This document shows positions 1 through 12,362 of a DNA stretch of 64,000 bases, in pieces; within the stretch, counting starts at the first letter, position 1, and the number at the start of each line of letters is the position of its first letter. The position numbers and the translations under genes are program-made. The DNA comes from Petrolisthes cinctipes (lineage: Eukaryota; Arthropoda; Malacostraca; Decapoda; Porcellanidae): positions 182,087 through 246,086 of the forward strand of contig JAWQEG010002452.1 of the NCBI GenBank assembly GCA_033782935.1, given 5' to 3'. The notes beneath the pieces were generated by a model that was not told where the DNA came from, did not search any database, and saw only the letters and a list, made by a program, of their open reading frames with translations.

Positions 1-149
1 TGCTGTATTCCCTGCTCATAGCTACCATAACATTGATTCATTTTGCTGATCTGAGACCCCCTCATTCCTCTAAGTCCCTGTTACAATGATTCTGTAGCAT
101 GCAAATGTAGTAAAGACATGTAAAGATTAGGTTTGAAAGATTTGCATGG

Positions 150-294
150 ATGTGTTCCAAGTTGTTGTTGTTGAAGTTCCTCAAGCTGTCTGGCCGAACA
201 GCCCTGAGCTCCTGAGGAAGGCCATGGCCTGAACCGGGCTCTCCCACAGTGCTGTGTTGCATCCCGGACAGGTATCTACAATGTGTTCCAAGTT
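150..294 (-). mobile_element. jockey-like non-LTR retrotransposon, 5'-truncated 3' end (copy B1)
   Basis: This is the extreme 3' end of the LINE family seen at 35241-35950. On the minus strand it ends in an (AAC)n tail, seen on + as gttgttgttgttg from 161. A 14-bp direct repeat ATGTGTTCCAAGTT flanks it (150-163 and 281-294), as expected for a target-site duplication made by target-primed reverse transcription. Confidence 0.8.
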
Positions 295-512
295 AGTTAC
301 CATATATGATCAGGTGGCATTAAGACTTGGAGGAATCAATGGGGAGAAAGTGGAGAAAATAAATGGACAGTTTCATATCCCCTTATAGATTCCATATCAG
401 TTGTGGCAAGTGTTGTGGAGTTTGTATTAGGGTATATGTTGTGTTGGATAAGGCAAACACAGAAATGTATGTTATGCTATGATAGTGGAAGGATATATTT
501 CTTTTCCCACAG

Positions 513-1313
513 ACCAAGTTGCAGTCCCCAACACCAGACCTCAACCACAGCACTCAGTCAGAAACACTGCTGTCTGTGTCCATGAAGGAGGAGATGAAAG
601 AGGAAGCAGAGGAGGAGGAGGAGGAAGAGGAAGAGGAAAAGTACCATCCTAGTTTGCCTTCGTCTCCCTCCAACACAACGGTCATGCCTCCCAGCTCCCC
701 ATACTCATCATTCAATCATTCCTACTCCCCCCAGCGGTCCATCTCCCCTCCTTCACCACAGAACCCAGCTTCTGCACTCTTTCCTCCTTTTTCACCTTTA
801 AACTCAACACCACCACCATACTGCAATTCCTCTCTATCTTTCAGCTCATCTCAATTGCCTCACAGCCCCCAAAGCCCTCATCGTAGCTCAGGTGCGTCTT
901 CATATGGCTGTTCACCATCTCCTTGTAGATCCCCACCCCCACCTCACAGCCCACCAGCTTCCCCTTGCCAGTCACCACCTCCCTCCCCATACACTCCTGG
1001 AGATCCCACCTGTACCCCTACAGCTTCCAGAAGTACCCCAGTATCCATACCCAGTACCCCTGTCACCCCAAGTCAACCTCCAGATTCACCCCACAGTCAA
1101 GAGGATTCCTCTGTTAATATGTCTTCTGTTCATTTTGCCTCTTCACCCCACCGCAGCCAGTCTTCATCCCAGCCAGCCCCAACTACACCCCCAGAGCAAG
1201 AGGTGGTGGACGTCGAGTCTTACCAACCATGTGTGGTGGATTTAACCCATGAAGAAGACGAGACTGACGAAGTGGATGTGGTGGGGGTTGTGCTCGGAGA
1301 ACCGTCGGTTATT
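513..1313 (+). CDS. RNF4: RNF4-like, exon with acidic run, Pro/Ser-rich region and SIM cluster
   Basis: The acceptor is cttttcccacag ending at 512; the donor GTGAGC starts at 1314; the reading frame is open in phase 0 throughout. It encodes an acidic Glu-rich stretch, about 180 residues rich in Pro and Ser, and then the SUMO-interacting motif cluster (1203-1300). The C-terminal order VVD.., VVDLTH, acidic, hydrophobic matches the tandem SIMs of vertebrate RNF4. Confidence 0.85.
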
Positions 1314-4300
1314 GTGAGCATACAAATTACTTTTTAGATAAAGTACTAATTCACATTTCTTGTAGTTGCTCAACCTTTGATCCCTTCTTATCAGAAGAAT
1401 CAAGAAAAAACTAAAATGAAAGGTGAAATACTGTACTAATGATGAAACCAAACCAAAATATTACAAACTTTATATATGCTTAGGATTGAAACTTGTACTC
1501 CTGTGGTATCTGCTGAATGTTGTCTATCTATCTATAGCTCCGATGCCTCGTTCCCTCCGGGAACTCCCCCCAAGGGGGTGGCCACGGCAGAAGTGTCTCC
1601 AGTTCTCCCTGTTCCAACACTCCCTCCTTACTTGTTCAAGCCCTACTCTGCCCCTCATGTTTCTCTCCTTTACATACTCTTCCACTCTGTTCTGCCATCT
1701 AACCGGTGGTCTGCCTCTCACACCAGGTCCTACAACTTCACTTCCATACACCTTCTTTACAAATTCCTCGCCTTGCATTCTCTCCACATGTCCATACCAT
1801 CTCAATGTATTACGTTTCACTCTCTCAACCACTCCACACTCAATACCAATTGCCTTCTCACTCATACCACATCTCTCATATGCACTCTCATTACTTTCTC
1901 CATCCCATCTAGTAAGTCCACATGCTCCTCTCAAGTAACTCATTTCCACAGCACCTATTCTAGACTGATGAGCCCTACTCCATGTCCATGTCTCCGACGC
2001 ATATGTCAGTGTCTATCTATCTATCTATAGCTCCGACGCCTCGCTCCCTCCGGGAACTCCCCCCAAGGGGGTGGCCACGGCAGAAGTGTCTCCAGTTCTC
2101 CCTGTTCCAACACTCCCTCCTTACTTGGTCCATCCCTACTCTACCCCTCATGTTTCTCTCCTTTACATACTCTTCCACTCTGTTCTGCCATCTGACCGGA
2201 GGTCTGCCTCTCACACCAGGTCCCACAACTTCACTTCCATACACCTTCTTTACAAATTCCTCGCCTTGCATTCTCTCCACATGTCCAAACCATCTCAATG
2301 TATCACGTTTCACTCTCTCAACCACTCCACACTCAATGCCAATTGCCTTCTCACTCATACCACATCTCTCATACACACTCTCATTACTTTCTCCATCCCA
2401 TCTAGTAAGTCCACATGCTCCTCTCAAGTAACTCATTTCCACAGCACCTATTCTAGACTGTTGCGCCCTACTCCATGTCCATGTCTCCGACGCATATGTC
2501 AGTGTTGGCAGGATTATACTATTTCGTAGTCCCCTTTTCACTTCCATACTCACACTTCTACCTTTCATAATCCTCCCCAGTGATCCTATGACCTGCCTAC
2601 CCTTCACTGCTCTCTCCCTAATTTCTCCTTCCATACTTCCATGTTTACACATAACTGTACCCAGGTACTTAAACTCCTTCACTTCCTCCATCCTCTCGCC
2701 CCTCAGAGTTATCTCACACTTCGTCCCAGTTGGTACAGCCACTCTGTAAGGTGTAGCAAAGTCAATCACTTCAGTTTCTGCTCTTTCAAATACCATCACT
2801 TTACTTTTATCTACATTCACCTTCAATTTCCTTCGTTTACACACAGACTGAAATTCGTCCACCACTCTCTGTAAATTCCTTCCATGAAGGCAGCATACAA
2901 CTTCTTACCCTTCCCAATGTACTTCTCCACTATTGATTTTATTGCAAATATTTGGTCCACACATCCTCTACCCTTTCTGAATCCTCCCTGCTCCTCACTA
3001 ACTTTATTCCCTGTTACTTCAATCAGTCTTTCAGTCAGAAATGTTGTAGAAGGCAATTTTAAAAAGTTTGTACCATGATGGTTGAGTGTCCAGCTAGAAA
3101 ACTTAGCAAATACAATGATCTACAATAACATGGTTTTCCAAGACACTTCAACCAAACTGCATATAACTTTATACCAAATTCTGTCTTTTATCTGTGTATG
3201 TGGCATCTTTGTGAAATTTCCTAAACTGTCATTCATCATTATATAATGATAGACAAATAGCGATAAAATTTGGTTCCAAAATCATAATTTGAGTGGAAGG
3301 TGACACGATATGTAGGAATGCATTGAAGCAACTGTACCTAAAGTTATATACATGTATTTGTTCTTACCTTGAGGTGTAGAATAGAGGTAAAGCAACCTAG
3401 TGCTTTCTGCTAATTAGTTCATATAAGTTAAAAGCACTGTTATTTTTACAGTACATGGGGACGGAAACGAGACGACCCCGACGTCATAACCAGACTGCGG
3501 CCATTGCCAACCTCCCCCCTCGACCAGAGCGTCCCCGTGCAGCTCATCCTACCTCTAGCACCAGCAGCAACAGCAGCAGCAACTATGCATCTCATAGACC
3601 CTCCGAATCTAACACATTCAACAGCACATCCACCAACAACACATTTAACTCCTCCAATAATAGTAGTAACACTTTCAATTCCTTAAACAACAATAACTTA
3701 AACTTACCGGTGAATGTCTCGATTAATAACCAAAACAACAACTTGGACTTTCACAACACAAATTTACTATTTGGAAATTTGCTTGATGAAGATCTTTCTG
3801 TGGAGACGGTGGAGGAATATGGTCCTACTCGTCCCGGTCCCACCCGTCCCAGCCCCCTTTATCCCCTCATGTCAAGGGAGTTACGGCACCCAGCTCGACG
3901 TGAGTTTGAAAGATTTATAGGACCTATAGCCATTCCTAGTTTCTTTATGTCTGTCTGTCTCTCTCTCTCTCTCTGTTTCTGTTTCCTGGCAATAGCACAC
4001 CATTTATTTGTTAAGAGTGTGTTGTTGGCTTGGGTTGTTTGTAGGAATACACACAAAATTGTGTATGGATATTTATAAAATATTTACCAAATGTGAGCCT
4101 CGTCACTGGCAACAAGTGAAAAGATTTATTGGAAAGATCTGGATCTATGATGTTGGACAAATTCAGTTCAAATGCTGCATTTCCTGGCAAACTCTGTTGA
4201 AATGTTACTTTATTAATAATAATGAGGGTAAAATGGTGGTGGTACTGTCTGTAGATCTCCAAACCTTTAGTTGGAGATTCTCTGCCTTATACTTATGGGA

Positions 4301-6668
4301 TGGTTAGTCTTAGCAGAGGTCTATAGTAATCTCTTTTTATATCACAAGAACAGAAAGTGTCACATTGAGTATATACTGTATAAGTACCGTATATAGAGTA
4401 TCACTTGGGAAAACCAGCACTGGTCACTTTGATGAAGGAGTGGCCTTTTATCCTGGGATAGTGGAATATTAGATCCAACCATTGGTTCAAAGGTCAGTGT
4501 ATCTGAAATGAATGCCATCACTGGTTATGCCTCCATTTTGTCCATTATAATACACCCCTTGCCAAAAGCAACTATTTTCCTTAGGGATGAGATAATATAT
4601 AGCAAATCTCATAGCCAGAAAACATTAGTGTTACTGCACATATGTATAGCATTACTAAGGTCAGGTTATAAGATTATAAGTTTCTAAGCTGGGGAGTAGA
4701 CCATTGTAGTGTGAGGGGGACAAGTTGTTACTCGGCCTTGGCCAACCCTTTTAGGGAGTTTCCTTGAGGGACTAAGACATAATCCTTGTGAATGAAGAAT
4801 CCATATGTATTAATATTAGGCTTGCAAATACACTGAGTATCAAATTTACTAAGATATCCTTAGATATTATGTTATATGATTTTCATTAATATTAAGTAAT
4901 ACTATACTCCTTTTACGCTAACTTGGCCTAGTAGCCACGCCCCCTTGATAGGCCTTGATAGCTGATTGGTTGATTTATAACTGTTCGTGTCGCTTCCCTT
5001 ACATTGACATTGAATATGTTTACATTCTTTTCCTTTCTCTAATATTGATGGAATTTAGGAACATTAAAATATAAATGATTTTTAAGCATCAGTTGCTATG
5101 CAGTTCTACAGAAAGGATGGTAAGCTGGTAAAATTCCTAAATATATATCTTCGGAAGTCGTAGCGAACATCATCACATACACGTTCGGACATAGCCTACT
5201 CAATATATCTTTGTTTTGTAGTCAATATAAACTATTGAGAAGCTGATGGAACAAATAGCAAACAATATCTAGTAAACTACACCATACACACTCTACTTAT
5301 AGTCCAAGTCCTAATATAACTGAAAAAACTCGAAAAATAGATGGGGTATAGTGGGGAGGTTGTAATGCTAGCGGAACAGCTGTCCTGCCCAGGCGCTAGG
5401 CGGGAAAATCAACCACAGCTCGCTCCACCTGTCGCGGATTTCCATCTGTCACACTCGATAGCAACTTAATTTACAATATATTGCTTATAAATATCTAATA
5501 TATCATTTCATTACGGGAACATAATCGTAACCAAAATAATAACAGATGGTGGAGCAAGCTGTGGTTGATTTTCCCGCCTAGCGCCTGGGCAGGACAGCTG
5601 TTCCGCTAGCATTACAACCTCCCCACTATACCCCATCTATTTTTCGAGTTTTTTCAGTTATATTAGGACTTGGACTATAAGTAGAGTGTGTATGGTGTAG
5701 TTTACTAGATATTGTTTGCTATTTGTTCCATCAGCTTCTCAATAGTTTATATTGACTACAAAACAAAGATATATTGAGTAGGCTATGTCCGAACGTGTAT
5801 GTGATGATGTTCGCTACGACTTCCGAAGATATATATTTAGGAATTTTACCAGCTTACCATCCTTTCTGTAGAACTGCATAGCAACTGATGCTTAAAAATC
5901 ATTTATATTTTAATGTTCCTAAATTCCATCAATATTAGAGAAAGGAAAAGAATGTAAACATATTCAATGTCAATGTAAGGGAAGCGACACGAACAGTTAT
6001 AAATCAACCAATCAGCTATCAAGGCCTATCAAGGGGGCGTGGCTACTAGGCCAAGTTAGCGTAAAAGGAATATAGGTATTGCATTCTATTTTAGTACCGG
6101 TACTGCTTTTGGTAAATTATTTTAATTATTTTTTTTTAACTTGTTTTTCTCTTGTACAGATTCTCGCCGCTCTCGGTCACGGTCACCTCAGCCGGATTAC
6201 AACCGTGATCGTGATGCTCCTCGGACCCCAGAATTCTTGCAGGAACTAGATGACCTTCTGGCTGAGATGGAAGGAAGGATGCCACCACCTGCCCCTCCTC
6301 CACCTGCCCAACCACAGGCATCAGCACCCCAAATCCTCCCTTTGCATCAGCAGCAACCACTCACTGCTGCTCAAATGGTGGCTCAGGAACATTGTAATCG
6401 GGTGGCCAACCTGATGGCAACCCAACCTCTGGCAACCCAACCTCTGGCTCCCCCAAGTCCACCTCCTCGGGAACAACCCACAATCTCGTGTATGGTATGC
6501 CTAGATTCCCTGGCAACCATCCAGGCTTCTTCCCGTACCATGTGTTCAACCAACTGTGGACACCTCTTCTGTTCGCCCTGCATAACTGAGGTAGTAAAAC
6601 AGAAGAAACAATGCCCAGTGTGTAGAAAGAAACTCACTAAGAAGCAGTACCACCCACTCTTTATATGA
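513..6668 (+). CDS. RNF4: RNF4-like SUMO-targeted ubiquitin E3 ligase, 3' part of gene (three coding exons)
   Basis: Join 513-1313, 3452-3899, 6160-6668. Phases match (801 + 448 + 509 nt = 585 codons plus stop), and all borders are AG/GT. Family role: a STUbL binds poly-SUMO chains through SUMO-interacting motifs and ubiquitinates the SUMOylated protein in the nucleus. Seen in the sequence (numbered from the first visible codon): an acidic Glu run, a long Pro/Ser-rich segment, SIM-like VVDV (231-234), VVDLT (241-245) and VDVVGVV (about 255-260), then RRPRR after the first junction, an Asn/Ser-rich stretch, an RS-like patch, and a C-terminal RING with all eight ligands (C-x2-C from residue 527, NCGH, FCSPC, CPVC). 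The gene ends in YHPLFI, like the RNF4 tail that contacts E2-ubiquitin. The first exon opens at an acceptor, so the start codon lies upstream, outside the window. Known RNF4 proteins are about 190 residues; this one is far longer because of low-complexity insertions. Confidence 0.9.
1522..2010 (-). mobile_element. RTE-like LINE 3' end, first of two abutting copies (R1)
   Basis: Minus-strand reading gives the C-terminal part of a non-LTR polyprotein, with LRWYGHVERM and RGRPPVRWQNRVEEYV. The element ends in a (GATA)n-like tail at 1522-1537. The 5' end stops exactly where the next copy's tail begins. Coding sequence is open here, but this is only a fragment. Confidence 0.8.
2011..3062 (-). mobile_element. 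RTE-like LINE, internally deleted reverse transcriptase copy (R2)
   Basis: Minus strand: reverse-transcriptase motif EEQGGFRKGRG near 2990-3020, then KKLYAAFM joined directly to the downstream block DEFQSVCKRRKLKVNVDKSK, then FKYLGTVM, TLTYASETW, LRWFGHVERM and a (GATA)n tail at 2011-2029. The catalytic YADD block that should lie between these is missing, so this copy is dead. It is highly similar to R1, R4 and R6. Confidence 0.85.
3452..3899 (+). CDS. RNF4: RNF4-like, middle exon (basic patch, Asn/Ser-rich linker)
   Basis: The acceptor is tatttttacag ending at 3451; the donor GTGAGT starts at 3900. It begins YMGTETRRPRR, which continues the SIM block as RRRPRR does in RNF4. The rest is a poorly conserved Asn/Ser-rich linker. 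The exon ends in phase 1. Confidence 0.8.
3906..4901. other. intronic sequence, nothing recognised
   Basis: This is RNF4-like intron sequence between the middle exon and the large palindrome. It contains a short CT run (3957-3975). I recognise no gene or repeat family elsewhere in it. Confidence 0.5.
4902..6075. mobile_element. large foldback element / near-perfect palindrome
   Basis: The left arm (4902 to about 5445) and right arm (about 5550 to 6075) are reverse complements about an axis near 5488.5. Paired positions sum to 10977 at widely spaced points (5101/5876, 5331/5646), so no indel separates them over at least 430 bp. The central 100 bp is unpaired. The ends read CTATACTCCTTTTACGC and its near complement. 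No open reading frame of note lies inside. It sits in the last intron of the RNF4-like gene. The family is unknown; a non-autonomous foldback DNA transposon is likeliest. Confidence 0.85.
6160..6668 (+). CDS. RNF4: RNF4-like, last exon with C-terminal RING domain
   Basis: The acceptor is cttgtacag ending at 6159. The exon opens with an SRRSRSRSP patch, then a Pro/Gln/Ala-rich linker. The RING finger begins with Cys codon 6489 and is followed by the stop TGA at 6666-6668. C3HC4 spacing is intact. Confidence 0.9.
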
Positions 6669-7953
6669 GGAGATCGCACTGAGTAGGCAGAAACCTCCAA
6701 CAAAGTGGTTCTTTGTAGAATCGTCTCACACGAGGTGACCTTGGTGTGGTGAAAAGTATTAGTATGAAATGAGAGTCACCCAATCCATGTCTCAGTAAAC
6801 CCTGGGTGTATTATTTGCACAATAAGTTGTGTGAGGTACTGTATGTGCGAGTTTCACTCCATGTGGGTTGAATCTTTGATGTACCAGCACTTATAAATGA
6901 AGAGGAATACCTTTCATTCTGCAACTGAAAACTATGAAGTGATTAACACAGAAGTGTTAACAGGTACTGCGTATTGTGCTAAAGAAAAGACACCATTAGT
7001 ACAGGAGATTATTTGTTGGGTAAAACCCTTTAGAAGTGGTTGCATATTACTGTATCACTGAAAAAAAAAAATAGCATCTGTAATACATGCTTTGTGTGTA
7101 TTGAAAAAAAAATTAAATGTCAACCCAGAACAATGAACTCCTTTTTATAAAGCTGTTTGTTATAATTTCCATAAGTACTGGCAGCAGTTAGAAATTCTAC
7201 CATCCGCTAGGTGCTGAGGCAGACTACTGAAATTTTTGTTGATACTTAAAGAAACTATTTGCTTTGTACAGAATTTATAGATCTTCAGTACCTGTACAGT
7301 GTTTGAACTTTCTTTATCAACTTGGACAGCTTGACTTTCACCAGTTAACAATACTGTAACAACATATGATGTTGCACAAAGCACTCAATATTTTAGCACA
7401 AGTGGTGAAATATGTTGATGCAACTGGTATTATTTCGCTCTCAAATGAGTGTGTATGCTTAGTCATTGTTTTCATTAACTATTGGTACATGTTCCCTAAT
7501 TAGTTTTGGAGTGCATAATCTGAGGTTGATATTACAAGTGACTGAGGAATTACGAGAAAGTTTAGCCTGAAAAGGCTAATTCTAAGCTGTGCAAATTCTA
7601 AGCTGTCCATCTCGCCTCATGGAAAGTATAGGTAAGCCAGTTAAGTTTTGTCATAAACAATTTCAGTTTTCCAAAGATCCTCAATATTTACATTGCCGTT
7701 CACTAACTTTCTATAATGAGTTTCCTCTACCTTCTTACACTTGTGTATTGGCTACTTCTTAACACTAGTATTATACGGTAGTAACACCAACCTTTTCTCA
7801 TTTTAACCAGTTTTAAGTAGAATAAATGAGGAAAATTTGTACTACAGCTTTTACTTGTTTGTTTACTGCATTACTGACCCTCTATATATACTGACGAATG
7901 TATTATCAAGATACCTGGGCCTCATTTTCTGTGCATTTTTAAGAAAAAATAAA
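6669..7953 (+). other. probable 3' UTR of the RNF4-like gene
   Basis: No coding signal follows the stop. AT-rich sequence runs to canonical AATAAA hexamers at 7821-7826 and 7948-7953, the likeliest polyadenylation signals. The actual cleavage site cannot be told from sequence. Confidence 0.4.
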
Positions 7954-9887
7954 TATTGACACTTGAAACATGAAAGATTCTGGAAGTTAATCAAAATCTT
8001 GTGATAATACTTGCATTTTGTCAGCTGCAGTGTTAGGGCTACCCTGCTGTAGCTTGCCAAGTATGTGATTAGAATATTAAAATAAACTCCTTCATTTAGA
8101 CAGTGATGTGAACAATCTTAACGTAAATTTGTATGATCAGTTGTCTTTTATAGACTTAGATGACTGTTTCTCATTTACATGTTTGTATAAGCAAATCTTA
8201 ATCAAAGCCAGGGGTAAGTGATGAAGATATCAATTGTTGTTGACTCAGGCAGGACAACCACACAAACATGTTTCACCCAATCCATTCCATTCATAAAATA
8301 TGTAATTATACCGTACAGCTCACCAGTGTAAAGATTGCTTTTTCTACAAGTGTACAAGCAAATTTATAACCAGCTGTTGCTTTGGGGGAGCTGGTTGCTG
8401 GTGAGTTCCAGAACAGTTAATATGTGCCGTAACAATTGAAAATTAGGACCAAAAGAGTACAAATGGATATCACATGATACATAGCAATATTGCATTTTGA
8501 TTTTATTTTTTTCTAGTACATGTCCCGGTATGGAAATAGGAAATGGACCAAGGGTTTTAATCTTGTGATAAAGGTGAGTAGTTGTAGAGAGGTCAGCTTG
8601 GAAGTAGCCTAAGGAAATGGAGTTTGACAGTTGTAATCCCAACTTTCATTTTATCATTACCATATTTAATATAATTATTGTTATTATTTTTGGAATTCTA
8701 CCAAATGGATGAATGCAGAGTAAAAAAGTATCCATTCCCCTCCAGTCTCATATCTTGGCTTAGCCGAATGATGAAAATTGCATCCACTCATCCTTTGCCT
8801 TCATACAACCATACTATTTTATTAATTGCTAGTCTTATGTTCACTATCTTTTTAACACTTTCATTAAATGTTACATTATTATTATCCTTTGCTAATGTGC
8901 ACAGCCCAAAATATTTCTTTGATTTTATATGAGTATACTATTAATTACCTACATTCTCCAGTTTTTTTGTATCTACAGTGTATATAATTAGTTCAAATGT
9001 TTGTCATGAAACCATGTCGGTATTTGTCAACAATTTTAACCAAGTTTGGTACTGAGGTCCAGATGCATTCCAGAATAAAACTACATGAATATAGAAAACC
9101 CAGGTTCAAGCTCCCTCTAGGGTACTCGGTGATTAGGCTCGAGCATCAGGCTTTTAAAAGTTTATCAGAGTTCAAGTCTGCTGTATATATCATAGGCCAT
9201 TACACTGAAAAATGAGGGTTAATTTAGTATTTGGAAAAATTATTACAATATTTTTAGTTTGTTCCATCCATTAATGTCATTAAAATTAGTTGCAACCACT
9301 ATAGGCCTATCATTTTAGGCCTATATAGTTGATTGTGTGAAAATGCCAGCCACCAGATAATGTTATTTAGTGGACAAATAATGATGAAAAATGAGTGCTA
9401 GAAAAGTTGCAGCAATATATATAATTATTGTCTCTTAAACATTCCAGCAAAGTGTGGGTTTGTAGTACTCAGATTGTGTTTATATATAGAAGAGAAAGCC
9501 ATATTAATACTGTGATCCTGTTGGCCAAACCCTAGTTTTATAGGGATGAACTTACATAACACTGATATTTCCTTTATACCCTCACGGGATGTGGGTCATA
9601 GACATAATGAGTAAAAGTTTGTTGACACTTCCTGCTAGCTTTATCGATATATTTCTCTCTCCTAAAGAAATTTGTACTATATTTATAATGTACCATGAAC
9701 TGCTAGTATCCTTCTCCAGCCTTCCCTACTGAGGCCAAGAATTTTTTTTTTTTTTTTTTTTTTTAAGGAAATCTTGACAATATTTTACTCATAACTTTTA
9801 TACATAATATACTGAGAACAGAGTGAAAGGTATCTAGGCTACTGTCCAGTACTTGTATACAACAGAATGCACATTTCCTTTAGTTTA
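7954..9887. other. intergenic stretch, no gene recognised
   Basis: AT-rich sequence with poly-T at about 9739-9764. I found no coding exon, RNA gene or recognisable repeat family. The longer open frames here are short and have no domain I can recognise. Confidence 0.4.
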
Positions 9888-10008
9888 CTTTAGGGTTTTG
9901 GCATTCCTTTGGCCCAAGTCACTCCCTAACATTTCTTCAACTGTCCTTCCTTTCCTTCTATTTTCTTCTTGCTTGCTGTCCTACCTCTATCGTCTTCTAT
10001 CGTCCTCG
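9888..10008 (+). repeat. dispersed GATT-tailed repeat, fragment
   Basis: Matches the family best seen at 23413-23628 and 47328-47492 (agggttttggc..., then pyrimidine-rich sequence with cttgcttgctgtc). This copy is interrupted near its 3' side by the hAT element at 10017. Confidence 0.6.
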
Positions 10009-10421
10009 TCCTACAGCAGTGTTTCCCAACCCTGGAGTCGCCAAGCACTCAGATTACAAATATGGTGAATTCCCTTTTCTGAGAGGATTTCAGTATAGCC
10101 TATATATGCTGTATTCTCATTATATTATTCAATATACTGCTGATAATGTATCTAATTTTTTCTGGGGTTTTATAGGTTTTATGCAGTTGTAACCGCTCTT
10201 AGACATTTACAAAAGAAATTGCTGATTTCATAAATTTACCTTTGAACTATTTACAAAATTATACTTGTCCTTTGCTAAAAACAGCCTACTCCTACAGTTA
10301 GTAATGTCGTTATATATATTACATAATATAGTTAGTGTATTAAACCAGTGGGGTTGCGGTTATGGCTGGAGGAACATGACTGGGATCGCCTAATAAAAGG
10401 TTGGGAAACACTGTCCTACAG
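10009..10421. mobile_element. hAT-type MITE with perfect 8-bp target-site duplication
   Basis: The element body is 10017-10413 (397 bp), with inverted ends CAGTGTTTCCCAACC and GGTTGGGAAACACTG, a classic hAT terminus. It is flanked on both sides by TCCTACAG (10009-10016 and 10414-10421). No transposase is encoded. Confidence 0.92.
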
Positions 10422-11314
10422 GGTCTTCCAGGCCTAGGGTGGTCTTTCATTCTCGAATAATTTTCCTTCCATTTCACTTGACTGACAGCTTGCCTATATC
10501 GGATCCATTCTCAGCTGTTAGAATCATGGTCACTGTATACAAGTGTAGTGCAAAACATTTGTATAACTTTGTCTAATAAACTTGGTATTAAGATGGAGGA
10601 TGGGAAAGTGAATGATATAACTCAAAGCCTTCACTCTCTTCATCCAACCACAAACCTCATTCTCATTTTCTGTGTTCATTTAGCACTGTAACTGATAAAT
10701 AAAGATGAACGTCTGGTGTAAATTATGCTTCACTGCATTTTTCCTTTACAAGGAAATCTCAGAATTGTGAGCTCTCAGTAGTGTCTGCTGCCATTCATTG
10801 GTCATGTAATGAAAGAATCGCAATGTAAAATGTTATTTTTATCAGTGAGCAATAACAGTGTTATTGCTGAACCCACACCAGGCTGAAAAATTGTGAATGC
10901 ATTACATAATCTTATTGTTTTGAATCTGGCACAGTTGAATCCCACCTCAAGGGCTCATTGATACAAGCGGCCAGAAGGGCAAACAAATCAACTGGTTAGT
11001 TGTGTCCAACACATTTCTAGTATGTGAATTCATGTGGAGTGATATCTAGTTCTGTTTATGGAAAGCTTTCATTAATGATTTATTGGGTGTCTGCCTATTT
11101 ATTCCAAAGGGGTTATTCATGCCCTGTTCTTCCTTAATTAAGGGGGTATTTGCCTATTATGGATGTGAGCAGAACTTGCGTGACCTTTACCACAACATGA
11201 TATAGGGCCATTATTAGAGGTCTAGAAGAAATTCAAGAATTCGTCAAACTGTGACTTTGGCTTCGCCTATTTACTACAAAGTACAGTACCCGGATTTATA
11301 GAAAATGTTAATGG
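10422..11314. other. intergenic stretch, nothing recognised
   Basis: No coding exon or repeat family recognised. Scattered short open frames only. Confidence 0.4.
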
Positions 11315-11990
11315 CTGGGTATACAGTACAATGGCCGTAGTAGAGATGAGATGTCTGAGAAGCATGTGTAGTGTGACTCGAATGGACAGAGTCAGGAATG
11401 AGGGAGTGAGGAGGACAGGTGTCGTGAGAGACTTAGCAGGCCGTGCAGAGCAGAGTGTGTTAAGATGGTTTGGACATGTGGAGAGAATAGAATGGTAAAG
11501 AGGATAGGGGGCTCAAATATGGGAGGCGTAAGGAGATAGATGGACACCGTGAAAGGAGCTCTTGAGTGGAAGAGGTATATCTGTGGAGCAAGGTAGAGTG
11601 ACTGTGCATGACAGAAATGAGTGGAGGAGGGTGGTGAATGCTTGAAGAGTGGATGTGGCTTCACGGTCCTTGGAGGGGGGGCCTGCATTGAGTGTGGCCC
11701 ATGGCCGGCTGAATGCTGGAGGGGGAGTTTGCCCTGTAGTGAAGTGGCAGGGGTAAACCAGCTTTTGCTGTCGGGCCTTGCTATGGATGTAAATATAGCT
11801 GTGCCCCTTGTAGTCCCACAAGGAGATGCGGTTGTGCGGTGGGGGCTGCTCCCTCCTCCAACAGGGATCGGGGGGTTGAGATGTTGAGTGTATGTGTGTG
11901 GGGGCCGGGGGTGGGGGAGTTCTACGTTTGGGCTTTTTGTTTCGGAGGGTGTGTGATGTGACGGGGCTACCTCCAGCATGGAGATGAAAG
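11315..11990 (+). mobile_element. LINE 3' end (different RTE-like family) with 3' UTR
   Basis: Plus-strand translation around 11345-11640 gives degraded polyprotein C-terminus motifs: EMRCLRSMCSVTRMDRVRNE, then AEQSVLRWFGHVERIE, and VTVHDRNEWRRVVNA, with in-frame stops. G-rich non-coding sequence after 11640 is probably its 3' UTR. The exact 3' end is unclear. Confidence 0.65.
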
Positions 11991-12362
11991 CCTGGTATAT
12001 GTAGATTTAACTGTATACTGAATTTAGAGCACTGAATCACAACAGCATATTCCTAAGACTGTTTGAGGAGGAGAGTCTTGTGTATTACAAGCACTCCAAC
12101 CACTTGTGTAGGTGTGTACAAGGTAAATTATTTGTCAACTTTGTGTGTCTTAGGATTGAAGGTTTAATGATAATGATATTTATAAAGTTGTAAAGTGTAC
12201 AGAGTATACAACACACTTCTTCCCACACACTTTAATAATTCTTGCTCTCTATCCTCTGGTGTTATCTATTCCTTAGTTTTATAGAGAAGAGAGAATATAA
12301 AGAAGGATGACATGGAAGCATTGGAGAGGTGAACTGTGTGTTGTGGTAGGAGGAGTGACATT

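Noticed and set aside
892..1245. 117-residue + strand open frame inside the first RNF4 exon
   Set aside because: A shadow of the Pro/Ser-rich exon in another frame; the real frame carries the SIMs and joins downstream exons in phase.
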